A stretch of DNA of 64,000 nt from Polydactylus sextarius (taxonomy: Eukaryota > Chordata > Actinopteri > Polynemidae). Of this stretch, positions 1-10,369 are shown one piece after another. The DNA is taken from positions 14,558,679 to 14,622,678 of the forward strand of contig CM028923.1 of assembly GCA_016801845.1 (NCBI GenBank), given 5' to 3'. A program made the position numbers and the translations under genes. Below the pieces are notes generated by a model that was not told where the DNA came from, ran no database searches, and saw only the letters and a program-made list of their open reading frames with translations. Positions within the stretch are counted from its first letter, which is position 1. Every line of letters starts with the position of its first letter.

Positions 1-536
1 GCCCATGACATGAGCTCGATCGTTTCTGACTGACTTTGTAGTCTGTGTGAGATTCTCATCCAAACTGCTGACGTCCACCTTCAAGGACATGCAAGGTCAC
101 GCCTCAGATGGCAAGTTAGCTGGAGTTGGTGCAGCTAGACCTCCTTAAAATCACTGACATACTCACTTCTTGTAATATTTTAGACCTTCCAAAAGCAGCT
201 CCGAGGTGTTTTGAGGGGCTTCCTCCCCCAACCCGATGGCTACCAACGAGTTCTTCCCCCTCTGGAATATGTCTTTTGCCAAAACCGAATATGCCGTTCA
301 TATGTGCAGTATTGTTTCTGAAAGACCAATTTAACCTGTGTGTTGTCGATATCAAAACAATTGACGACACTTGACATCAAAAGACTCTTATTTACCTGGT
401 TGGACTTACCTGGAGTTAGTGCAATAGGCGGCATGGTTCCTAGCACATATTGTCAAAGCAACCCAACGCTCAGTCCTGTCCAACATCTACCCTCACAAGC
501 TGTCAGGGTGAGGACAGCTTAAGCTTAAGTAAGGTC

Positions 537-609
537 TGTTTCTGCCCGGTTTCGAACCGGGGACCTTTCGCGTGTTAGGCGAACGTGATGACCACTACAC
601 TACAGAAAC
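537..609 (-). tRNA. tRNA-Val-AAC: tRNA-Val (AAC), cassette 1
   Basis: A 73-nt cloverleaf reads on the minus strand. The acceptor stem GTTTCTG pairs with CAGAAAC, the anticodon loop is CTAACAC with anticodon AAC, and the T arm contains GGTTCGAAACC. A-box and B-box promoter segments are intact. It lies divergently from tRNA-Glu, about 110 bp away. Confidence 0.95.
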
Positions 610-718
610 TTGAAAAGCTTGGGAAATACAGAAAGATAGCAGGATATGCTGGGACTCAGGCCCTTCTATTCCACATGACAGGCACTCCCACATTTTGTCA
701 AACAGCCGTTTGCGTGTC

Positions 719-782
719 TCCCTGATGGTCTAGTGGCTAGGCTCTCACCGCCGCGGCCCGGGTTCGATTCCCGGTCAGGGAA
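719..782 (+). pseudogene. tRNA-Glu (CTC) with 8-nt internal deletion, cassette 1
   Basis: The ends, anticodon region (CTCTCACCG) and T arm match tRNA-Glu-CTC, but the gene is 64 nt instead of 72. Eight bases are missing between the D loop and the anticodon loop compared with the copies in cassettes 2, 3 and 5. This removes the 3' side of the D arm and most of the 5' strand of the anticodon stem, so a normal cloverleaf cannot form. The identical deletion is in cassette 4. Confidence 0.85.
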
Positions 783-1561
783 TCACAGCACTGGGCTTTG
801 AACCCCAAAACTTCGCCAGTTGTTCAAACACAACAGCTCAAGTCTCAACTCAGGCTTCTGAGTACATACTCCATACTCATTGTCTGCTGAAAACAGCATC
901 TATGGCCAAGGTGTCAAACCTTGAGCCTCGTTTGGGCAACAAGCAACTCGTTGACCTCTCTTGTGCCGTAACTGTGGAATTTAACACATTATACAACAAT
1001 CGATTGAAATGGCCTTCAAATCTACAGCAACGCCTCAACAGTAACAACAAAAAGCAAGCAGCAAGAGCCAAAGCAGCGTAACTCTCTAGGTGTGACGCGG
1101 CACGAGCAAGGCTTACATGCACACGCTGTGAGGAGCACGGAGGAGAGCTTATAAGACAATAGAGGCGACTCTCTTCCATACGAAGTGGCTAAAGTTTGTC
1201 CAAAAGGCTGCCAGGTGTTTTGGTGGGCGATTGCTTGAAACAAGCAAAAGTCTCTGAAAGGCTGTGAAAAGTGATTCACTGTGGTACAAAAAGGCACTCA
1301 GTTGGCAATATTGCCATTAAATGCCTCCGGAGGCTAAAGCTGCTTGCAGCAGTCGATTTGAAGAGAGCAAAAGCCAATGAGGCAGCTTCTCAACATGCAG
1401 CCATTCAACTTCAGTGCATTTGTGCAGCAGTGCTGCTAGTTGGCATTGCTGAGCCCCAAACACCATGTTAGGATGAAAAGGGGAAGAAGGTTTACAAAGC
1501 GCTGAATCACCAGCACTCCCCTTGCTCACAGGATGCGCTCCACTAGAACTGTCCTTGTCTC

Positions 1562-1633
1562 TCCTCGTTAGTATAGTGGACAGTATCTCCGCCTGTCACG
1601 CGGAAGACCGGGGTTCGATTCCCCGACGGGGAG
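1562..1633 (+). tRNA. tRNA-Asp-GTC: tRNA-Asp (GTC), cassette 1
   Basis: A 72-nt cloverleaf with acceptor TCCTCGT, anticodon loop CTGTCAC (GTC) and T arm CGGGG-TTCGATT-CCCCG. The anticodon stem reads TCCGC/GCGGA; the outer pair is T-A where the usual vertebrate gene has C-G, a change that preserves pairing. Confidence 0.95.
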
Positions 1634-2210
1634 GATCAAGTGCTCTTTATTTAACGCCATTAGCAAACATAACTTGCCCATGACATGAGCTCGATTGTTT
1701 CTGACTGACTTTGTAGTCTGTGTGAGATTCTCATCCAAACTGCTGACGTCCACCTTCAAGGACATGCAAGGTCACGCCTCAGATGGCAAGTTAGCTGGAG
1801 TTGGTGCAGCTAGACCTCCTTAAATCACTGACATACTCACTTCTTGTAATATTTTAGACCTTCCAAAAGCAGCTCCGAGGTGTTTTTTGGGGCTTCCTCC
1901 CCCAACCCGATGGCTACCAACGAGTTCTTCCCCCTCTGGAATATGTCTTTTGCCAAAACCGAATATGCCGTTCACATGTGCAGTATTGTTTCTGAAAGAC
2001 CAATTTAACCTGTGTGTTGTCGTTATCAAAACAATTGACGACACTTGACATCAAAAGACTCTTATTTACCTGGTTGGACTTACCTGGAGTTAGTGCAATA
2101 GGCAGCATGGTTCCTAGCACATATTGTCAAAGCAACCCAACGCTCAGTCCTGTCCAACATCTACCCTCACAAGCTGTCAGGGTGAGGACAGCTTAAGCTT
2201 AAGTAAGGTC

Positions 2211-2283
2211 TGTTTCTGCCCGGTTTCGAACCGGGGACCTTTCGCGTGTTAGGCGAACGTGATGACCACTACACTACAGAAAC
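2211..2283 (-). tRNA. tRNA-Val-AAC: tRNA-Val (AAC), cassette 2
   Basis: Identical in sequence to the cassette 1 gene: 73 nt, anticodon AAC, all stems paired. Confidence 0.95.
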
Positions 2284-2392
2284 TTGAAAAGCTTGGGAAA
2301 TACAGAAAGATATCAGGATATGCTGGGACTCAGGCCCTTCTATTCCACATGACAGGCACTCCCACATTTTGTCAAACAGCCGTTTGCGTGTC

Positions 2393-2464
2393 TCCCTGAT
2401 GGTCTAGTGGCTAGGATTCGGCGCTCTCACCGCCGCGGCCCGGGTTCGATTCCCGGTCAGGGAA
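2393..2464 (+). tRNA. tRNA-Glu-CTC: tRNA-Glu (CTC), cassette 2
   Basis: A full-length 72-nt gene with acceptor TCCCTGA, complete D arm, anticodon CTC in CTCTCACCG, and T arm CCGGG-TTCGATT-CCCGG. This is an intact version of the gene deleted in cassettes 1 and 4. Confidence 0.95.
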
Positions 2465-3249
2465 TCACAGCACTGGGCTTTGAACCCCGAAACTTCGCCA
2501 GTTGTTCAAACACAACAGCTCAAGTCTCGCTTTCTATCAAAGGCTTCTGAGTACATACTCCATACTCATTGTCTGCTGAAAACAGCATCTATGGCCAAGG
2601 TGTCAAACCTTGAGCCTCGTTTGGGCAACAAGCAACTCGTTGACCTCTCTTGTGCCGTAACTGTGGAATTTAACACATTATACAACAATCGATTGAAATG
2701 GCCTTCAAATCTACAGCAACGCCTCAACAGTAACAACAAAAAGCAAGCAGCAAGAGCCAAAGCAGCGTAACTCTAGGTGACGTGCGGCACGAGCAAGGCT
2801 TACATGCACACGCTGTGAGGAGCACGGAGGAGAGCTTATAAGACAATAGAGGCGACTCTCTTCCATACTGAAGTGGCTAAAGTTTGTCCAAAAGGCTGCC
2901 AGGTGTTTTGGTGGGCGATTGCTTGAAACAAGCAAAAGTCTCTGAAAGGCTGTGAAAAGTGATTCACTGTGGTACAAAAAGGCACTCAGTTGGCAATATT
3001 GCCATTAAATGCCTCCGGAGGCTAAAGCTGCTTGCAGCAGTCGATTTGAAGAGAGCAAAAGCCAATGAGGCAGCTTCTCAACATGCAGCCATTCAACTTC
3101 AGTGCATTTGTGCAGCAGTGCTGCTAGTTGGCATTGCTGAGCCCCAAACACCATGTTAGGATGAAAAGGGGAAGAAGGTTTACAAAGCGCTGAATCACCA
3201 GCACTCCCCTTGCTCACAGGATGCGCTCCACTAGAACTGTCCTTGTCTC

Positions 3250-3321
3250 TCCTCGTTAGTATAGTGGACAGTATCTCCGCCTGTCACGCGGAAGACCGGG
3301 GTTCGATTCCCCGACGGGGAG
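3250..3321 (+). tRNA. tRNA-Asp-GTC: tRNA-Asp (GTC), cassette 2
   Basis: 72 nt, same as cassette 1, intact cloverleaf with GTC anticodon. Confidence 0.95.
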
Positions 3322-3888
3322 GATCAAGTGCTCTTTATTTAACGCCATTAGCAAACATAACTTGCCCATGACATGAGCTCGATTGTTTCTGACTGACTTT
3401 GTAGTCTGTGTGAGATTCTCATCCAAACTGCTGACGTCCACCTTCAAGGACATGCAAGGTCACGCCTCAGATGGCAAGTTAGCTGGAGTTGGTGCAGCTA
3501 GACCTCCTTAAATCACTGACATACTCACTTCTTGTAATATTTTAGACCTTCCAAAAGCAGCTCCGAGGTGTTTTGAGGGGCTTCCTCCCCCAACCCGATG
3601 GCTACCAACGAGTTCTTCCCCCTCTGGAATATGTCTTTTGCCAAAACCGAATATGCCGTTCACATGTGCAGTATTGTTTCTGAAAGACCAATTTAACCTG
3701 TGTGTTGTCGTTATCAAAACAATTGACGACACTTGACATCAAAAGACTCTTATTTACTTACCTGGACTTAGTGCAATAGGCAGCATGGTTCCTAGCACAT
3801 ATTGTCAAAGCAACCCAACGCTCAGTCCTGTCCAACATCTACTCTCACAAGCTGTCAGGGTGAGGACAGCTTAAGCTTAAGTAAGGTC

Positions 3889-3961
3889 TGTTTCTGCCCG
3901 GTTTCGAACCGGGGACCTTTCGCGTGTTAGGCGAACGTGATGACCACTACACTACAGAAAC
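3889..3961 (-). tRNA. tRNA-Val-AAC: tRNA-Val (AAC), cassette 3
   Basis: 73 nt, intact, same sequence as cassettes 1 and 2. Confidence 0.95.
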
Positions 3962-4070
3962 TTGAAAAGCTTGGGAAATACAGAAAGATAGCAGGATATG
4001 CTGGGACTCAGGCCCTTCTATTCCACATGACAGGCACTCCCACATTTTGTCAAACAGCCGTTTGCGTGTC

Positions 4071-4142
4071 TCCCTGATGGTCTAGTGGCTAGGATTCGGC
4101 GCTCTCACCGCCGCGGCCCGGGTTCGATTCCCGGTCAGGGAA
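4071..4142 (+). tRNA. tRNA-Glu-CTC: tRNA-Glu (CTC), cassette 3
   Basis: 72 nt, intact, same as cassette 2. Confidence 0.95.
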
Positions 4143-4926
4143 TCACAGCACTGGGCTTTGAACCCCAAAACTTCGCCAGTTGTTCAAACACAACAGCTCA
4201 AGTCTCGCTTTCTATCAAAGGCTTCTGAGTACATACTCCATACTCATTGTCTGCTGAAAACAGCATCTATGGCCAAGGTGTCAAACCTTGAGCCTCGTTT
4301 GGGCAACAAGCAACTCGTTGACCTCTCTTGTGCCGTAACTGTGGAATTTAACACATTATACAACAATCGATTGAAATGGCCTTCAAATCTACAGCAACGC
4401 CTCAACAGTAACAACAAAAAGCAAGCAGCAAGAGCCAAAGCAGCGTAACTCTAGGTGACGTGCGGCACGAGCAAGGCTTACATGCACACGCTGTGAGGAG
4501 CACGGAGGAGAGCTTATAAGACAATAGAGGCGACTCTCTTCCATACGAAGTGGCTAAAGTTTGTCCAAAAGGCTGCCAGGTGTTTTGGTGGGCGATTGCT
4601 TGAAACAAGCAAAAGTCTCTGAAAGGCTGTGAAAAGTGATTCACTGTGGTACAAAAAGGCACTCAGTTGGCAATATTGCCATTAAATGCCTCCGGAGGCT
4701 AAAGCTGCTTGCAGCAGTCGATTTGAAGAGAGCAAAAGCCAATGAGGCAGCTTCTCAACATGCAGCCATTCAACTTCAGTGCATTTGTGCAGCAGTGCTG
4801 CTAGTTGGCATTGCTGAGCCCCAAACACCATGTTAGGATGAAAAGGGGAAGAAGGTTTACAAAGCGCTGAATCACCAGCACTCCCCTTGCTCACAGGATG
4901 CGCTCCACTAGAACTGTCCTTGTCTC

Positions 4927-4998
4927 TCCTCGTTAGTATAGTGGACAGTATCTCCGCCTGTCACGCGGAAGACCGGGGTTCGATTCCCCGACGGGGAG
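4927..4998 (+). tRNA. tRNA-Asp-GTC: tRNA-Asp (GTC), cassette 3
   Basis: 72 nt, intact cloverleaf with GTC anticodon. Confidence 0.95.
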
Positions 4999-5576
4999 GA
5001 TCAAGTGCTCTTTATTTAACGCCATTAGCAAACATAACTTGCCCATGACATGAGCTCGATTGTTTCTGACTGACTTTGTAGTCTGTGTGAGATTCTCATC
5101 CAAACTGCTGACGTCCACCTTCAAGGACATGCAAGGTCACGCCTCAGATGGCAAGTTAGCTGGAGTTGGTGCAGCTAGACCTCCTTAAATCACTGACATA
5201 CTCACTTCTTGTAATATTTTAGACCTTCCAAAAGCAGCTCCGAGGTGTTTTGAGGGGCTTCCTCCCCCAACCCGATGGCTACCAACGAGTTCTTCCTCCC
5301 TCTGGAATATGTCTTTTGCCAAAACCGAATATGCCGTTCACATGTGCAGTATTGTTTCTGAAAGACCAATTTAACCTGTGTGTTGTCGTTATCAAAACAA
5401 TTGACGACACTTGACATCAAAAGACTCTTATTTACCTGGTTGGACTTACCTGGAGTTAGTGCAATAGGCGGCATGGTTCCTAGCACATATTGTCAAAGCA
5501 ACCCAACGCTCAGTCCTGTCCAACATCTACCCTCACAAGCTGTCAGGGTGAGGACAGCTTAAGCTTAAGTAAGGTC

Positions 5577-5649
5577 TGTTTCTGCCCGGTTTCGAACGGG
5601 GGACCTTTCGCGTGTTAGGCGAACGTGATGACCACTACACTACAGAAAC
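5577..5649 (-). tRNA. tRNA-Val-AAC: tRNA-Val (AAC), cassette 4, T-stem variant
   Basis: Same as the other Val copies except for one substitution in the T arm (plus strand ttcgaacggggg instead of ttcgaaccgggg). It replaces a stem G-C pair by a mismatch and alters the B box. It may be a weak or dead copy. Confidence 0.8.
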
Positions 5650-5758
5650 TTGAAAAGCTTGGGAAATACAGAAAGATATCAGGATATGCTGGGACTCAGG
5701 CCCTTCTATTCCACATGACAGGCACTCCCACATTTTGTCAAACAGCCGTTTGCGTGTC

Positions 5759-5822
5759 TCCCTGATGGTCTAGTGGCTAGGCTCTCACCGCCGCGGCCCG
5801 GGTTCGATTCCCGGTCAGGGAA
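5759..5822 (+). pseudogene. tRNA-Glu (CTC) with 8-nt internal deletion, cassette 4
   Basis: 64 nt, carrying exactly the same 8-nt deletion as cassette 1. The anticodon stem and D arm are broken. Confidence 0.85.
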
Positions 5823-6599
5823 TCACAGCACTGGGCTTTGAACCCCAAAACTTCGCCAGTTGTTCAAACACAACAGCTCAAGTCTCAACTCAGGCTTCTG
5901 AGTACATACTCCATACTCATTGTCTGCTGAAAACAGCATCTATGGCCAAGGTGTCAAACCTTGAGCCTCGTTTGGGCAACAAGCAACTCGTTGACCTCTC
6001 TTGTGCCGTAACTGTGGAATTTAACACATTATACAACAATCGATTGAAATGGCCTTCAAATCTACAGCAACGCCTCAACAGTAACAACAAAAAGCAAGCA
6101 GCAAGAGCCAAAGCAGCGTAACTCTAGGTGACGTGCGGCACGAGCAAGGCTTACATGCACACGCTGTGAGGAGCACGGAGGAGAGCTTATAAGACAATAG
6201 AGGCGACTCTCTTCCATACGAAGTGGCTAAAGTTTGTCCAAAAGGCTGCCAGGTGTTTTGGTGGGCGATTGCTTGAAACAAGCAAAAGTCTCTGAAAGGC
6301 TGTGAAAAGTGATTCACTGTGGTACAAAAAGGCACTCAGTTGGCAATATTGCCATTAAATGCCTCCGGAGGCTAAAGCTGCTTGCAGCAGTCGATTTGAA
6401 GAGAGCAAAAGCCAATGAGGCAGCTTCTCAACATGCAGCCATTCAACTTCAGTGCATTTGTGCAGCAGTGCTGCTAGTTGGCATTGCTGAGCCCCAAACA
6501 CCATGTTAGGATGAAAAGGGGAAGAAGGTTTACAAAGCGCTGAATCACCAGCACTCCCCTTGCTCACAGGATGCGCTCCACTAGAACTGTCCTTGTCTC

Positions 6600-6669
6600 T
6601 CCTCGTTAGTATAGTGGACAGTATCTCCGCCTGTCACGCGGAAGACCGGGGTTCGATTCCCGACGGGAG
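6600..6669 (+). pseudogene. tRNA-Asp (GTC) lacking two bases in the 3' arm, cassette 4
   Basis: The first 60 bases equal the intact Asp genes, but the 3' end is two nt shorter. One C is missing from the 3' strand of the T stem and one G from the 3' acceptor strand (cccgacgggag instead of ccccgacggggag). Both stems lose a pair, giving a 70-nt gene. Two homopolymer indels of this kind could also be sequencing errors. Confidence 0.7.
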
Positions 6670-7232
6670 GATCAAGTGCTCTTTATTTAACGCCATTAGC
6701 AAACATAACTTGCCCATGACATGAGCTCGATTGTTTCTGACTGACTTTGTAGTCTGTGTGAGATTCTCATCCAAACTGCTGACGTCCACCTTCAAGGACA
6801 TGCAAGGTCACGCCTCAGATGGCAAGTTAGCTGGAGTTGGTGCAGCTAGACCTCCTTAAATCACTGACATACTCACTTCTTGTAATATTTTAGACCTTCC
6901 AAAAGCAGCTCCGAGGTGTTTTGAGGGGCTTCCTCCCCCAACCCGATGGCTACCAACGAAGTTCTTCCCCTCTGGAATATGTCTTTTGCCAAAACCGAAT
7001 ATGCCGTTCACATGTGCAGTATTGTTTCTGAAAGACCAATTTAACCTGTGTGTTGTCGTTATCAAAACAATTGACGACACTTGACATCAAAAGACTCTTA
7101 TTTACCTGGAGTTAGTGCAATAGGCAGCATGGTTCCTAGCACATATTGTCAAAGCAACCCAACGCTCAGTCCTGTCCAACATCTACCCTCACAAGCTGTC
7201 AGGGTGAGGACAGCTTAAGCTTAAGTAAGGTC

Positions 7233-7305
7233 TGTTTCTGCCCGGTTTCGAACCGGGGACCTTTCGCGTGTTAGGCGAACGTGATGACCACTACACTACA
7301 GAAAC
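7233..7305 (-). tRNA. tRNA-Val-AAC: tRNA-Val (AAC), cassette 5
   Basis: 73 nt, intact, last Val copy of the array. Confidence 0.95.
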
Positions 7306-7414
7306 TTGAGAAGCTTGGGAAATACAGAAAGATAGCAGGATATGCTGGGACTCAGGCCCTTCTATTCCACATGACAGGCACTCCCACATTTTGTCAAACA
7401 GCCGTTTGCGTGTC

Positions 7415-7486
7415 TCCCTGATGGTCTAGTGGCTAGGATTCGGCGCTCTCACCGCCGCGGCCCGGGTTCGATTCCCGGTCAGGGAA
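7415..7486 (+). tRNA. tRNA-Glu-CTC: tRNA-Glu (CTC), cassette 5
   Basis: 72 nt, intact. About 22 bp beyond its 3' end the cassette similarity stops, so this is the last gene of the array. Confidence 0.95.
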
Positions 7487-7508
7487 TCACAGCACTGGGC
7501 TTTGAACC

Positions 7509-9182
7509 TCAAAAAATTAGCTGTTCATTGGGACCCTCATACTGTAGTGAGGATGAGGTGGCCTGCTCTCATGCAGTGTTCTCTTTGTAAAGGAGAGCCA
7601 GGTATGGTTTATCTAAACCATTTCTACAACCACCAAACACAGCTGGGTTATAAACAAGGTGACCTCCACAATATTGTGGACGTCATAATAAGGGAAAAAT
7701 CCAAATGGCTCACAGAAGCGCATGATTCAAGACACCAACACCCTTTAACTGACTCAGAAAAGTGGATGTTTTTTTTCGAATCATTATAGCAGTAGAGACC
7801 CATATGAAAATACAAAAGCCCACAAAAGGTGAGTTTAGCATAATATATTGGTAATATATGGGTTGGGTAATGTTTAAATGACTCATATGAACGTTTGGTC
7901 TATACAGTCCACTGTTCTGTTCTGTTCTTTATTATTCTGTTCTGTTTAAATGTTTACAAACAAATAAATAAGTTTTGTCATAATTTGTCATTATTTTATT
8001 TATTTTGTGTGTGTGTGTGTGTTCGATATATATATATATATATATATCAAAAAATTAAGCTATTATAAAGTAGGTATAATTTGGGGATTCAGTAGAAATT
8101 CAGTATAACCATGTGGTATTATAACATCGTTTCAGTGTTGAAACAACCATATTTCAATAATAGTACCGTGTAGATAATGGGTGAATCAACGTTGAATCAA
8201 TGTCGGCTGTAATTGAAGTTTCAACGTCATTACAAGATTGATCACACCGAGCGCTTTTAAAGTGGACTCTGTCAGAAATCAACGTGGATTCGATGCTTCT
8301 GCCTAATGTCATTTGAACGTTGGCATTTTACTATCTGGGAGGTGAATGATACTTATAATCATACTGCAGTGAATCCACTGCACAGCCTGTAGCAGTCCAC
8401 TCACTGCTGCCATCTGGTGGTGAACATTTCACAATACATAATCCACGTTTCGCAATACATATCTGATGTAGAAATTCAGCTTGTTCATTTTTGGTTCTAC
8501 TTCCGCCAGCGATGAGCTGGAACAACTTGTGTAATATATTTTTTTTTTTAGTTTTAGCTGACTTGGCTCACAAATGGAGCAAAGTGTCACCTCCATTATG
8601 GCAAAGATAAAAGATCAAGCAAAAAATGTGTCACTTTGAAGTGTGAAAAAACGCCCACGTACGTGACGAGGTTGGAGCATTTAAGTCAAATTTAGCTTTC
8701 TTTTTTTTTTTTTCAGAAATAAAAAGATGGAACATTGCAGAGTAGTACACTAACAGAGTATTTAGAGAATGGGACATGCATCTAACATGGAATAAGACAT
8801 GTCTGACATTTTTAGACAGAACTGTCTTTTCTCTCTCTCTCATTGGAATGTATTGTATTGGAATGTTGAGAGTAAAAATATCATTCAATGGACAATAACA
8901 ATCACATCACATCACATCATTACAAGTCCAGTTATCAAAAGGCAACCAGAGCAAAGCAGAATCGTCTTAATTCCGGGTGAACATGAAGGCATCTTTACGG
9001 TAAACGGGCAGGTTATTTCCCTACGGAGCAGGAAGTTTTTCATTTATCTCCCACACAGCGTCTGTCTTTGTCTACTGTCGTGTTGTCGCTTCAGTTTAGA
9101 CATGAAACCGTATCGTATGTAATATAATGTTTTCTTACGGCTGAAAGAAGGTATTTTCTACCTCGGGGAAGATAGTGACAAA
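7509..9182. other. Intergenic region between tRNA array and il17ra
   Basis: No gene was recognised. It holds a (GT)n run at about 8007-8022 followed by (TA)n to 8047. A stretch at about 8120-8320 is rich in aacgttgaa-type palindromic motifs, resembling dispersed fish repeats. A CTCF-like motif lies at 8406-8420 and poly-T at 8700-8714. The il17ra promoter and 5' UTR presumably lie in the last few hundred bases, but no start site can be fixed. Confidence 0.6.
8406..8420 (-). promoter_or_regulatory. CTCF-like motif
   Basis: On the minus strand the sequence reads CCACCAGATGGCAGC, close to the vertebrate CTCF core CCASYAGRKGGC. It lies between the tRNA array and il17ra. Occupancy cannot be judged from sequence. 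Confidence 0.4.
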
Positions 9183-10321
9183 ATGAATTCGGTGATGTTT
9201 TTTCGCGAAGTTGTGTTTTTGTTGTGTTTGTCGCTGTCAGGTACAGTGACAGTGTTAAAATGGCCTCGCTTCGACTGCTCCCGACAGGTAAGATCGCACG
9301 ACGAGGTTTAACACTTGTCTTAGTCATTACATTTAAATTAGGAAAGACAACAAACACTATATCGATTTACTGAAAGTTGTGTGATCAACTATTGACCTTA
9401 TTTGAATTCTTGAACACATTATTGACACAACATTGCTGCCATGGGAACATTTACCAAAACATGAATGACATGATATTGTGATGTTATGAAATTGTTTACA
9501 TTTTATTTTGTAAAACTTCACAACTGTGAAATGTCAGATCCCCTAACCTTTAATTCACATACTGGACTGATGCAGCACATGACGTTGATGCAGTATGTGG
9601 TGTGTTTTCTTTGACAGATCTGTTATCGGGTTTACTGTGAAATGGTTCAAGGAAATATTACACAGTTGAAAAGGAAATAGATTTAATTTAACACCTACAC
9701 CCCCACACTGTGGCAATCACCACTCTTGTGGTGATTGCTGTAGTGGCAAATCCTTTATATGTTCTTTTCAATTATTAGTACAAGTATAAGTATAAGTTAA
9801 TAAAAGTCAAAACAAACAAATAAGAAAACAACAACTACTAACTGCTTTAGCTAGAGACTCCATTTAAACATTTGCAGCTATTCGATGCTGGGATTTAGAT
9901 TTTTTGATATGTACCTTTTATAATCAAAGGAATACAATTTGATTTATTTATTTTACCATTTCTAAGATTATAATGGGTCTGTGTGGGAGCAGGTTAGACT
10001 TCGTCACATGCCTTTTGATGACAAGATGTTTTTTTTTTTTTTTTCTTTATCTCTTGTAGCTGCCGCATCTTTCACTTCTCATGAACAGTTCACACGTTGA
10101 GATGTAGATACATTTGTGCTGTTTCACTCAGTGTGTCGGTTAACTGACTTCTAATACTCTGGTGCAAATACAGGAAAATGTACACTTTTAAAACTGTCAT
10201 TTCTAAAATCAGTCATTTTTCTCATTTTATTCTTGCCACAGTACTTGGAGTGCAAAGTGAGTACAAGTAAGTAAATACCACTCTTCCTGCTATTGCCCTT
10301 TCTATAATTTCCTTGTCACAC

Positions 10322-10369
<48 letters not shown>

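Larger units (their letters stand above)
1..7508. repeat. Tandem array of a three-tRNA cassette (Val-AAC, Glu-CTC, Asp-GTC)
   Basis: The same block begins at 1, 1676, 3364, 5041 and 6712, giving periods of 1675, 1688, 1677 and 1671 bp. Each block carries tRNA-Val on the minus strand, then tRNA-Glu and tRNA-Asp on the plus strand, with near-identical spacer DNA between them. The fifth block stops just after tRNA-Glu: similarity ends near 7508, where the following spacer changes completely. The first block starts mid-spacer at the window edge, so the array continues to the left. Units 1 and 4 share several private variants. The short ORFs in the spacers recur only because the DNA recurs and show no sign of being coding. 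Confidence 0.95.

Noticed and set aside
1271..6567. Repeated 60-100 codon ORFs in the tRNA cassette spacers
   Set aside because: They recur only because the cassette is repeated; no domains, and they overlap on both strands.
1..7508. CRISPR-like or satellite array
   Set aside because: The repeated units are long cassettes holding clear tRNA genes in an animal genome.
10257..10262. gtgagt as the il17ra exon 2 donor
   Set aside because: It gives a 15-nt exon that puts exon 3 out of frame; the donor at 10267 restores frame and conserved cysteines.
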